Notes under the pieces: generated by a model
The model's input: only the letters and a program-made list of their open reading frames with translations
What the model was told of the DNA's origin: nothing
Databases searched by the model: none
Part shown: positions 1 through 6,961 of the stretch, piece by piece
How positions within the stretch are numbered: position 1 is the stretch's first letter
Layout: every line of letters starts with the position of its first letter
Position numbers and translations under genes: made by a program
Assembly (NCBI GenBank): GCA_900168235.1
Contig: FUZG01000006.1
Span: forward strand, 1 to 64,000
DNA: 64,000 nt
Direction of reading: 5' to 3'
From: Lachnospiraceae bacterium
GTDB lineage: Bacteria > Bacillota > Clostridia > Lachnospirales > Lachnospiraceae

Positions 1-88
1 TGTTAGCCATAAGATTTCGCCCATCACCGAAGGTGATTTAATTAGCGAAATCTGTTACTGGAGTGAGCTGCAAGCGAATGACAGTGAC
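1..88 (+). repeat. Dispersed structured repeat, family B, left end cut by window
   Basis: This stretch aligns with the reverse complement of the MITE-like element at 58357-58502. It keeps the hairpin arms 13-20/45-52 and 23-28/32-37, but with paired base changes. The right end, TGACAGTGAC at 79-88, is a degenerate form of the terminal repeat TGAACAGTAAC seen in the other copy. The left end lies outside the window, so a target duplication cannot be checked. It codes for nothing recognisable. Confidence 0.8.
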
Positions 89-133
89 GTTATTTCGGGA
101 TGTAAAAAATTTGAATTCGATGTTCGGTTTTTG

Positions 134-162
134 TTGCACATGGCGACAAAATAATGTACAAT
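134..162 (+). promoter_or_regulatory. Promoter of the tRNA-Asp/tRNA-Val transcript
   Basis: TTGCAC (134-139) and TACAAT (157-162) are separated by 17 bp, and the first tRNA starts 14 bases after the -10 box. This is a good sigma-A type match and the only one seen between the repeat and the tRNA genes. Confidence 0.65.
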
Positions 163-175
163 AAGTATTGTGTTT

Positions 176-249
176 GGCCCACTGGCTCAGTTGGTTAGAG
201 CGCCGCCCTGTCACGGCGGAGGTCGACGGTTCAAGTCCGTCGTGGGTCG
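176..249 (+). tRNA. tRNA-Asp (GTC)
   Basis: A 74-base cloverleaf. The acceptor arms GGCCCAC and GTGGGTC pair over 7 bp with one G-U, and the anticodon stem CCGCC/GGCGG encloses loop CTGTCAC with anticodon GTC. The T arm carries the GGTTCAAGTCC pattern. The discriminator is G249 and CCA is not encoded. It is followed six bases later by tRNA-Val. Confidence 0.97.
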
Positions 250-255
250 TTTTGT

Positions 256-328
256 GGGATCTTAGCTCAGCTGGGAGAGCATCTGCCTTACAAGCAGAGG
301 GTCACAGGTTCGAGCCCTGTAGGTCCCA
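256..328 (+). tRNA. tRNA-Val (TAC)
   Basis: A 73-base cloverleaf with acceptor arms GGGATCT/AGGTCCC (one U-G pair), anticodon loop CTTACAA with anticodon TAC, and T loop GGTTCGAGCCC. The discriminator is A328 and CCA is not encoded. It probably shares a transcript with the tRNA-Asp just upstream. Confidence 0.97.
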
Positions 329-348
329 CTTTTTTATTTGATTTTTCT

Positions 349-375
349 AAGCAGACCAATATGGTCTGCTTTTTT
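349..375 (+). terminator. Rho-independent terminator after the tRNA pair
   Basis: Perfect 10-bp stem AAGCAGACCA/TGGTCTGCTT with a 3-base loop, followed by a run of T. It sits 21 bases after tRNA-Val and ends that transcript. Confidence 0.9.
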
Positions 376-558
376 GCTTATGGGCTTTAGCCTGGTCCGG
401 GGTTATATCAAAATCACCTTTCCGCCGACAATAAAGTTGTTCAGGCGGTATTGCAGGAAAGGAAATCTATGGCGAAGCGTGTCATTGTTGACAGTGAAAG
501 AAACTGATGTCATATGCGAAGAAAGTTTTGCTCATGGATCGTGTGATATATGCATATA
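376..558. other. Intergenic stretch with no convincing gene
   Basis: The only long open frame (338-559) runs through the terminator and has no ribosome site or family resemblance. A 12-codon frame starting ATGGCGAAGCGT follows an AGGAAAGG-like site, but it is too short to support as a gene. Confidence 0.5.
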
Positions 559-600
559 AGAAAGCGTCAGACTGGATATAACTCCTGTCTGGCGCTTTCT
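559..600 (-). terminator. Terminator downstream of lrgB
   Basis: Inverted repeat AGAAAGCGTCAGAC/GTCTGGCGCTTTCT with a 14-base loop. On the minus strand it follows the lrgB stop by about 65 bases. The T-run is weak, so it may act in both directions or mainly as an mRNA end stabiliser. Confidence 0.65.
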
Positions 601-665
601 CATTATATTTATATATATTCATTTAACTCGTCGATATCGTGACAAATGAATAGGTTCATAAAATA

Positions 666-1364
666 TTAGAGGAACATAGCATAAACAGATGCGGCTACAA
701 CTGTTAAGAGACCGGATACAGCGATTGAAAGGCTGCTCATTGCACCTTCGATCTCGCCGATCTCCATCGCTTTTGCAGTACCAATAGCATGAGAAGAGGA
801 GCCGATCGCGATACCCTTTGCGATGGGTTCTTCGATACGGAAGATCTTACATACAGGCTCGGCAATAATATTTCCGATAACACCAGTTACGATGATGACA
901 GCGACTGTGATGGTGACATATCCGCCAAGCTCTTCGGAAACACCCATTCCAATAGCGGTTGTAATGGATTTCGGAAGCATGGTCACGTATTCTTCGTGAG
1001 AAAGACCAAGGATCATAGCACATACAAGTACAGTAGAGAGGCTTGTGATGACTCCGCTTACGATACCTGCTGCAATGGCACTGAAGTTTTTCTTCAGGAG
1101 CTCAACCTGCTCATAAAGCGGGATAGCGAGGCACACAGTTGCGGGGGTTAAGAGGTAGCTCAAGTACTTGGCACCTTCATTATAAACCGCATATTCAACG
1201 TTTCCTGCTAACAGGACTGCGATAGTGAATACTATAGAAATAAGCAGAGGATTCAGTATAGCCAGATGAAACTTTCGTTTCAGGTATGAACCAAGTGAAT
1301 AGGAAACAAGGCTTACTGTAACGCCTGCAAAAGTTGAAGTTGTAAATAATTCGTTCATGATCAC
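666..1364 (-). CDS. lrgB: LrgB/CidB-family membrane protein
   Basis: A 232-residue, very hydrophobic protein with seven or so membrane segments. It has the family signature near the C-terminus (KGIAIGSSSHAIGTAKAMEIGE), the usual LrgB hallmark, and the usual family length. LrgB works with the small holin-like LrgA in the cytoplasmic membrane. In Staphylococcus and Bacillus the pair has been linked to control of murein hydrolases and to pyruvate transport. The start ATG (1362-1364) overlaps the lrgA stop by 4 bases, so the two are translationally coupled; a second ATG two codons later (1358) is also possible. No LytS/LytR pair lies beside it, so its control is unknown here. Confidence 0.93.
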   Translation of the reverse strand: MIMNELFTTSTFAGVTVSLVSYSLGSYLKRKFHLAILNPLLISIVFTIAVLLAGNVEYAVYNEGAKYLSYLLTPATVCLAIPLYEQVELLKKNFSAIAAGIVSGVITSLSTVLVCAMILGLSHEEYVTMLPKSITTAIGMGVSEELGGYVTITVAVIIVTGVIGNIIAEPVCKIFRIEEPIAKGIAIGSSSHAIGTAKAMEIGEIEGAMSSLSIAVSGLLTVVAASVYAMFL

Positions 1365-1720
1365 TTATCACCCTTCTTTCCAAATCTGATAACCGCCTGG
1401 GTAACCCAGCCGCTGAATACCATAACGGTAAGGGATGTGATGACTGTGATGATCAGGACCTTTGTAAGCATAGGTTTAAGGACACCCCAGGATTCAAGAA
1501 GACCAACTCCGGCAGGAATGAACATGACGGGCATGATCTCGATAAGAAACTTTCCTGTTTCCTTAACAGAATCAAGCTTCAGGATTCCTGTCATGAGCAG
1601 GATAAATAGAATGATCATTCCGTATATGCTCGCAGGAACGGGCAGAGGGAGAAAGATCTTTAGCAGCTCTCCGATGAAGGAAATAGCCAAAATAATGAAA
1701 AATTGTCGAAGGTATTTCAC
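1361..1720 (-). CDS. lrgA: LrgA/CidA-family holin-like protein
   Basis: A 119-residue protein with four predicted membrane helices and a short charged tail (GKKGDK), typical of LrgA/CidA. The central PAGVGLLES motif is characteristic of the family. It starts with GTG (1718-1720) behind a GAAAGGA ribosome site. It is first in a two-gene operon with lrgB, with a 4-base overlap. It probably forms oligomers in the membrane and works with LrgB in pyruvate movement or autolysis control; the direct role in this organism is inferred only. Confidence 0.92.
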   Translation of the reverse strand: MKYLRQFFIILAISFIGELLKIFLPLPVPASIYGMIILFILLMTGILKLDSVKETGKFLIEIMPVMFIPAGVGLLESWGVLKPMLTKVLIITVITSLTVMVFSGWVTQAVIRFGKKGDK

Positions 1721-1747
1721 GGTTTTGTCCTTTCGATTTATTGTTAT

Positions 1748-1777
1748 TATTTAGCTGCTGAATACGGTAACTGTCAA
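1748..1777 (-). promoter_or_regulatory. Promoter of lrgAB
   Basis: Read on the minus strand: TTGACA (1777-1772), 18 bp, TAAATA (1753-1748). The -10 box lies about 28 bases before the lrgA start codon. The -35 is a perfect consensus. Confidence 0.65.
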
Positions 1778-2022
1778 TTAAAAGCCGCTTCAGTAACATT
1801 CTTTCTGATTATATCGCCTGAAATAGCGAGTTCAAGTAGCTGCGAGGAATATTGTGAGATTTGGTGATGTTTGAAATTAATGAAAAAAGCCGTTGGGATG
1901 CGCTTGTAAAAGGTGAACAAAAGAATTGATGTATATTACTGATGCGTGATCGAATCGTGGCTTAAATGGAAGACTTAAGACGTTATGCGGTGTAAAAGTG
2001 ATGTAAATCAGTGTTTTTGGTG

Positions 2023-2051
2023 TTGCTGTTTTAAGGGTGTGATACTATAAT
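2023..2051 (+). promoter_or_regulatory. Promoter of the flavodoxin gene
   Basis: TTGCTG (2023-2028), 17 bp, TATAAT (2046-2051). The leader to the start codon at 2141 is about 80-90 bases. The rest of the 420-base gap between lrgA and this gene shows nothing else I recognise. Confidence 0.75.
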
Positions 2052-2140
2052 CCAAGAAGATGTCAGTACAAAAAAATGTACAATTAAGTCTGGATAATGC
2101 TGAACATGGCGGGATTTAATATGAAAGAAGGGTGTTGCTT

Positions 2141-2581
2141 ATGAAATCACTAATTATTTACGCATCTCATCATCATGGAAATACTGAAAAGCTTGTAAAG
2201 CATATGGCGGAAAACTATGATATTAAGTTGGTGAATGCAGAGAAGGAAGATCAGGTAGACTATGATGGATATGACCTTATCGGATTTGCTTCGGGCATGG
2301 ATTTCGGTAAATTTTATCCTCAGGTAACCGATCTTGCAGAGAAGCTCCCGGCGGGGAAGAAGGTATATGCATTGTACACCTGCGGAATGGACAGCAGTAA
2401 TTACGGCAAGCAGATCGAGGAGATAGCAGAACATACAGATTGTAAATACCTTGGCAAATTCGGCTGTAAGGGTTATGATACCTATGGACCGTGGAAGCTC
2501 ATCGGAGGAATAAATAAAGCTCATCCGAGTGAGTCTGAAATGGCAGATGCATGCGCATTTTATGAGAGCATCAGTAAATGA
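2141..2581 (+). CDS. Flavodoxin-family protein
   Basis: 146 residues. The N-terminus SLIIYASHHHGNTEKL is the FMN phosphate-binding loop of the flavodoxin fold (strand 1 followed by a T/S-rich loop with GNT). The conserved GFASGMDFGKFY and YTCGMDSSNYGK segments fit the FMN ring-binding loops. It is a cytoplasmic one- or two-electron carrier or a small FMN oxidoreductase; the partner is not shown by the context. I chose ATG at 2141 because AGAAGGG ends 8 bases before it; the GTG three codons upstream lies inside that ribosome site. It is a single-gene transcript with its own promoter and terminator. Confidence 0.88.
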   Translation: MKSLIIYASHHHGNTEKLVKHMAENYDIKLVNAEKEDQVDYDGYDLIGFASGMDFGKFYPQVTDLAEKLPAGKKVYALYTCGMDSSNYGKQIEEIAEHTDCKYLGKFGCKGYDTYGPWKLIGGINKAHPSESEMADACAFYESISK

Positions 2582-2612
2582 GTAAAAGATAATATAATAA
2601 AGCAAAGAAGCT

Positions 2613-2654
2613 GGTCACCGGAAGTCAGAATTTTTCTGACCCGGTGACTTTTTT
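2613..2654 (+). terminator. Terminator of the flavodoxin gene
   Basis: Long stem GTCACCGG/CCGGTGAC, extended internally by GTCAG/CTGAC, then TTTTTTA. It lies 32 bases after the stop codon. Confidence 0.9.
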
Positions 2655-2664
2655 ATATTTTTCT

Positions 2665-2745
2665 GAGCACCTGGCGAGGTATTGTCGAGCCTGACGTAAC
2701 TTGTCGGAGCAACTGGAGAGGCTTTATCGATCCTGGCGTAACGTG
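2665..2745 (+). repeat. Dispersed paired-hairpin repeat, family A, decayed copy
   Basis: Two units of about 40 bases that resemble the better copies at 15943-16060 and 45951-46035: GAGCACCTGGCGAGG...TCGAGCCTGACGTAACTTG, then a more diverged unit ending CCTGGCGTAACGTG. The inner GGC/GCC pairing remains in unit 1, but the outer stem pairs are largely lost, so this copy seems to be degenerating. Confidence 0.7.
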
Positions 2746-2812
2746 TTGTATCGCAGGGGCTGAATGTGGAAGATACTTCGACTGTCAAACATGGCGATAT
2801 TTTTTGATCAGA

Positions 2813-2842
2813 TGTACAAAAAAATACTCGCTGTGCTATAAT
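2813..2842 (+). promoter_or_regulatory. Probable promoter of the molybdenum operon
   Basis: TGTACA (2813-2818), 18 bp, TATAAT (2837-2842), giving a leader of roughly 45 bases before the MocA-ModE start. The leader is too short for a Moco riboswitch. The ModE-like domain of the first gene makes autoregulation near this site plausible, but no clear palindrome is seen. Confidence 0.55.
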
Positions 2843-2891
2843 TTGTCTGACGAATACTTTTAAAAAATAATTCGCTTGAGCGGAGGACTTT

Positions 2892-3860
2892 ATGAAATAC
2901 GGGGCTGTAATAGTTGCTGCGGGCATGTCCACACGGATGAATGGCTTTAAGCAGCTTATGAAGATCGGTGACATGACCTTTGCGGAAAGGGTAATAACAA
3001 ACTTCCAGAGAGCCGGGGTTAGGGACATAGCCATAGTAACAGGCTACAGAGGCGATGAGCTTGAAAAATCCCTTAAGGGTACCGGAGTGGTATTTCTAAG
3101 AAATGAAAATTACGAAACTACGCATATGTTTGATTCAGCGGTGATAGGTCTTCGATATCTGAGTGACAGGTGTGATTCGGTTTTCTTTTGTCCGGTTGAT
3201 ATCCCGTTTTTTATGACAGATACGGTGAAAAGCCTAATGGAAAGCCATGAGAAAGCTGATGTTCTGATCCCATATTCTAATGATAAAGCAGGGCACCCGA
3301 TACTTCTAAGCAGTACGGCCGTCAAATATATACTTTCGTATAACGGTGAGAACGGGATACGGGGAGCGTACAAAAAAATGTCGGAAGAGGGTGTGGGAAC
3401 GGTTGGATCTGTGACGGTTCAGGATGATGGAGCGCTGATGGATGCTGATACCCGTGAAGACTATCAAAATCTGCTGGAACTTCATAATTCAAGACTTATA
3501 AGGTCCGAGGTCAGTGTCAGCTTATGCAATACAAAGAGTTTTTTTGACAGGCAGACGGCTACGTTATTTCGGCAGATAGATACGCTCGGAAGTGTGAGGG
3601 AAGCGTGTGAAAAATGCGGGATATCGTACAGCAAAGGCTGGGCGATACTCCATGAATGTGAAGAACAGCTCGGATACCGAGTGGTAGACCGTCAGCAGGG
3701 CGGAAAAGACGGCGGGATGTCAGAACTTTCCGAAAAAGGGAAAAAGCTCATTGAACGCTATGAAAAGTTTGATCTGGAAATGAATGAGATCGGAAAGCAA
3801 AAATTTGATGAGATATTTATGAATGGAGAATGGCTGAAAAAGGAGAAATCTGAAGTATGA
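2892..3860 (+). CDS. MocA-type molybdenum cofactor nucleotidyltransferase fused to a ModE-like DNA-binding domain
   Basis: 322 residues in two parts. Residues 1 to about 190 are an NTP-transferase of the MobA/MocA family: VIVAAGMSTRMNGFKQ is the nucleotide-binding loop with the catalytic Arg/Lys, and FFCPVDIPFF holds the metal-binding Asp. Such enzymes attach CMP to molybdopterin to make the cytosine dinucleotide cofactor of molybdenum hydroxylases. Residues about 205-310 are a LysR/ModE-type winged helix (FRQIDTLGSVREACEKCGISYSKGWAIL), as in the ModE N-terminal domain. The fusion probably couples cofactor synthesis to control of the operon. Start ATG follows GGAGGA. The stop overlaps the next start by 4 bases. 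No molybdate-binding (MOP) domain is seen, so the sensing input is unclear. Confidence 0.9.
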   Translation: MKYGAVIVAAGMSTRMNGFKQLMKIGDMTFAERVITNFQRAGVRDIAIVTGYRGDELEKSLKGTGVVFLRNENYETTHMFDSAVIGLRYLSDRCDSVFFCPVDIPFFMTDTVKSLMESHEKADVLIPYSNDKAGHPILLSSTAVKYILSYNGENGIRGAYKKMSEEGVGTVGSVTVQDDGALMDADTREDYQNLLELHNSRLIRSEVSVSLCNTKSFFDRQTATLFRQIDTLGSVREACEKCGISYSKGWAILHECEEQLGYRVVDRQQGGKDGGMSELSEKGKKLIERYEKFDLEMNEIGKQKFDEIFMNGEWLKKEKSEV

Positions 3861-4894
3861 AACTCATGAAAACGCAGGACGCAGTGGGACAGATGCTCTG
3901 TCACGATATCACGCAGATAATACGTGGATCAAAGAAAGGTCCTGTTTTTAGAAAAGGACATATCATCAGGGAAGAGGATGTGCCGGTACTGCTGTCGGTT
4001 GGAAAGGACCATGTTTATATCTGGGAAGTGAACGAGAACATGATGCATGAAAATGATGCAGCGCTGGTTCTCTATGATCTCTGCAAAGGTGAAAACTTGA
4101 GCAGAACGGATGACATTAAAGAAGGAAAAATCGAGCTAGTTGCGGAGTGCGACGGTTTCATAAAGATAGATAAGGAAAGGCTTTATAAAGTAAATTCCTA
4201 TGGTCAGATGATGATAGCCACAGTGCATAATAACTATCCTGCCAAAAAAGGACAGCATGTGGCGGGGATGAGGATCATACCTCTCATCATCGAAAAAGAA
4301 AAGATGGAAGACATAAGAGCACAGGTCGGAAACGAACCGATAATGAAGCTCATTCCATATAAAAAGAAAAAGGTCGGAATAGTGACCACAGGTAATGAAG
4401 TTTTTTATAAAAGAATAGAGGATACCTTCACTCCTGTCGTAAAGGCAAAAATCGAAGAGTATGGCGGAGAGGTCATTGCTCATGAGATAAGTTCTGATGA
4501 TCCTGAAATGGAGATCGGGTGCATAAAGAAGGTATTGGATGCGGGAGCGGAAGTTGTTTTGTGCACAGGAGGAATGAGTGTAGATCCTGATGATAAGACA
4601 CCATACGCGATAGGTCAGGTAGCAGACAGGATAGTGACATATGGTTCACCGGTACTGCCCGGAGCAATGTTCATGCTGGCGTATAAGGGGCAGAATGATG
4701 AGATACCTATAATGGGACTTCCGGGATGCGTGATGTTTGCGGGAAGAACTGTGTTCGATCTTATACTTCCAAGGATTTTTACAGATGAAGTCGTTACAAA
4801 AGAAGATATAGACAGGATGGGAATGGGAGGATTTTGTATGCATTGTCAGAACTGTAATTATCCAAACTGTGCATTGGGAGTATCCGGAGCTTAA
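3857..4894 (+). CDS. MoeA-related molybdopterin-binding protein with Cys-rich tail
   Basis: 345 residues. The centre and C-terminal half carry the MoCF_biosynth fold: KKVGIVTTGNEVF, VLCTGGMSVDPDD and PIMGLPGCVMF, which match the molybdopterin-binding motifs of MoeA/MogA. The N-terminal half is shorter than in classical MoeA (about 400 residues) and resembles the clostridial molybdopterin-binding proteins found beside xdhC. The C-terminus ends in a Cys cluster, CMHCQNCNYPNC, which may bind iron-sulphur or another metal; this is not part of textbook MoeA. Probable job: molybdenum insertion or handling of the cofactor for a hydroxylase. Coupled to the MocA-ModE gene by an ATGA overlap. Confidence 0.85.
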   Translation: MKLMKTQDAVGQMLCHDITQIIRGSKKGPVFRKGHIIREEDVPVLLSVGKDHVYIWEVNENMMHENDAALVLYDLCKGENLSRTDDIKEGKIELVAECDGFIKIDKERLYKVNSYGQMMIATVHNNYPAKKGQHVAGMRIIPLIIEKEKMEDIRAQVGNEPIMKLIPYKKKKVGIVTTGNEVFYKRIEDTFTPVVKAKIEEYGGEVIAHEISSDDPEMEIGCIKKVLDAGAEVVLCTGGMSVDPDDKTPYAIGQVADRIVTYGSPVLPGAMFMLAYKGQNDEIPIMGLPGCVMFAGRTVFDLILPRIFTDEVVTKEDIDRMGMGGFCMHCQNCNYPNCALGVSGA

Positions 4895-4928
4895 ACTATT
4901 CAGTTAAAAACGGGAGGCATATAAGATC

Positions 4929-5963
4929 ATGGGATTTTACGAGGAGATAAAAAAACTAAGTAAGTACAGCAGTAATTACGCTCTGACAGTGCTTGAAGGA
5001 GATTTTGCAGGAGAAAAGGCGCTTATTTCGGATAGCAGGCTTATCTGGAGCTCTAAGGAAAACGGTTTTCTTGAAAAAAACATAACGGATGTTTTATCTA
5101 AGATCGACAGCGGAGTCGTGGATATTTCAGGGACTGATGTTTATGTGGAAGAGCTGGGACACGAGAAAAAACTGGTGGTCTGCGGAGCGGGTCATGTGTC
5201 TGCACCTATCATAAAGATCGGTAAACTGACGGGATTTAAGGTTATCTGCGTTGAAGATAGAGATTCTTTTGCCGATGATGCGAGAAATGCAGGAGCGGAT
5301 GAGGTTTTATGTGATGATTTTGGAAAAGCGCTGGACAGTATCCCGGGAGACAGTGATACATTTTTTGCTATCGTGACCAGAGGACATACCTGGGATATTG
5401 ATTGTCTAAGAAGCATTTTTAAGAAGGAGTATGCGTATATCGGTCTTATGGGCTCGCCCCGCAGAACCGGCATGGTAAAAGAAAGGCTTAGAGCTGAAGG
5501 TATTTCAGAAGAGCTCCTTAATACCATTCACACGCCGATAGGTCTCGGAATAGGTGCGGAGACTCCGGAAGAGATAGCTGTTGCTGTAATGGCAGAGATC
5601 ATAGAAGTTAAAAACCGTATGAAGAGAAATTTTGGGTATCCAAAAGAAATCCTCGGACCGATCCTTGCAGAGTATCAGGGGGACGGCGACGGTAGAAAGA
5701 TACTCGCGACTATAGTGAGGAAGAATGGCTCTGCGCCTCGTCAGACGGGAACCAAAATGCTTATCATGCCGGATAAGACCTGCATCGGAACAATAGGCGG
5801 CGGAAGTGCAGAAGCGGAAGTCATGAGTAAAGGCGCGGAGCTTCTGATGGAGCCAGGTGAAAGAACGGTACTCCATCATGTGGATCTGACAAAGACAGAA
5901 AATACTGTTAATGGTATGGTCTGCGGCGGAAATTTTGATGTCCTTATGGAGACGATCTTATGA
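4929..5963 (+). CDS. XdhC/CoxI-family molybdenum hydroxylase maturation factor
   Basis: 344 residues. The XdhC Rossmann domain comes first (KKLVVCGAGHVSAPIIKIGKLTGFKV, then VTRGHTWD and YIGLMGSPRR), followed by an XdhC_CoxI-type domain at the C-terminus (ILATIVRKNGSAPRQTG, IGTIGGGSAEAEV, VCGGNFDVLME). This is the reverse of the order in single-domain XdhC proteins, but common in clostridia. XdhC proteins bind the cofactor and promote its sulfuration and insertion into xanthine-dehydrogenase-type enzymes. Its presence with MocA points to a molybdenum hydroxylase encoded elsewhere. ATG at 4929 follows GGGAGG by a slightly long spacing. The stop overlaps moaA by 4 bases. Confidence 0.9.
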   Translation: MGFYEEIKKLSKYSSNYALTVLEGDFAGEKALISDSRLIWSSKENGFLEKNITDVLSKIDSGVVDISGTDVYVEELGHEKKLVVCGAGHVSAPIIKIGKLTGFKVICVEDRDSFADDARNAGADEVLCDDFGKALDSIPGDSDTFFAIVTRGHTWDIDCLRSIFKKEYAYIGLMGSPRRTGMVKERLRAEGISEELLNTIHTPIGLGIGAETPEEIAVAVMAEIIEVKNRMKRNFGYPKEILGPILAEYQGDGDGRKILATIVRKNGSAPRQTGTKMLIMPDKTCIGTIGGGSAEAEVMSKGAELLMEPGERTVLHHVDLTKTENTVNGMVCGGNFDVLMETIL

Positions 5964-6961
5964 TAGACAGATTTGGGCGAAAAATTGAATACATGCGGAT
6001 CTCCATTACAGACAGATGTAATCTGAGATGCAGATACTGCATGCCTGCCGGAATTAAAACAGAAAAGCTTCCTATGGACAAAATTTTGACATACGAGGAG
6101 ATTGTCGAAGTAGTAAGAGCTGCGGTGGACTGTGGGATAACCAGATTTAAGATAACTGGCGGAGAGCCTCTTGCGAGGAAGGGATGTCCGGAGCTTATCA
6201 GGATGATAAAGAAGATACCGGGAGTACAGCAGGTCACAATGACAACAAACGGCGTACTTCTTGAAAAGTTTCTGCCGGAGCTTATGGATGCAGGGCTTGA
6301 TGCGGTAAATATCAGTCTTGATACATTGAATCCGCAAACTTTTAAGGTTATTACAGGGTATGACTATTTTGAGAATGTGATCCGCGGGATAAACAGTGCA
6401 GTGGATGCAGGGCTTCCTGTAAAGATAAATTCGGTGCTTCAAAAGGGCGTGAATGATAATGAGTGGGAAGAGCTCATAAATATTGCAAAGGATAAAAAAG
6501 CAGATGTGCGTTTTATCGAAATGATGCCTATAGGCTGCGGAAGAGACTATGAAGAAGTGAGCAATGAAAAGGTTTTCCAAAGAATCAGGGACAAGTATCC
6601 TGCGGTCATCGAAGATATATCGATACATGGCAACGGCCCTGCGAGATATGTGAAAATACCGGGCTTTATGGGCTCTATAGGGTTTATAAGTGCCATTCAC
6701 GGCAAATTCTGCGGTGAGTGCAACAGGATAAGGCTCACAGCCGCAGGAAGGATAAAACCCTGCCTCTGCTATGGGAATACGTATGATGTCTTTTCAGTTT
6801 TCAGAGGAAATGAAACATCTGATATTTATTCGGAAAAGTCGAGGCATGAGATGCTGAAAAGCGTCATCAGAAAAGCGGTAAACAATAAACCTGCACAGCA
6901 TTGTTTTGAAAAGCTGTCGGAAATAACGGAGAGCCGGGAAATGGTTAAGATTGGCGGATGA
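5960..6961 (+). CDS. moaA: GTP 3',8-cyclase MoaA
   Basis: 333 residues, the normal length. Radical SAM motif CNLRCRYC lies at residues 20-27, followed by ITGGEPL. The second cluster motif FCGECNRIRLTAAGRIKPC lies in the C-terminal part and binds the [4Fe-4S] that holds GTP. The protein ends in Gly-Gly, the conserved MoaA tail that reaches into the active site. It catalyses the first step of molybdopterin synthesis together with MoaC (10708-11205). ATG overlaps the xdhC stop (ATGA), and its own stop overlaps the next gene in the same way. Confidence 0.97.
   Translation: MIDRFGRKIEYMRISITDRCNLRCRYCMPAGIKTEKLPMDKILTYEEIVEVVRAAVDCGITRFKITGGEPLARKGCPELIRMIKKIPGVQQVTMTTNGVLLEKFLPELMDAGLDAVNISLDTLNPQTFKVITGYDYFENVIRGINSAVDAGLPVKINSVLQKGVNDNEWEELINIAKDKKADVRFIEMMPIGCGRDYEEVSNEKVFQRIRDKYPAVIEDISIHGNGPARYVKIPGFMGSIGFISAIHGKFCGECNRIRLTAAGRIKPCLCYGNTYDVFSVFRGNETSDIYSEKSRHEMLKSVIRKAVNNKPAQHCFEKLSEITESREMVKIGG

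Noticed and set aside
338-559. Open frame of 73 codons after the tRNA-Val gene
   Set aside because: It starts inside the terminator, has no ribosome site and resembles no family; treated as intergenic.
789-1151. Plus-strand open frame inside lrgB
   Set aside because: Antisense shadow of a well-supported membrane protein gene, with low-complexity Asp/Cys-rich product.
2655-2890. Moco riboswitch before the molybdenum operon
   Set aside because: The likely -10 box leaves a leader of about 45 bases, far too short for the Moco motif, and the upstream part is repeat A.
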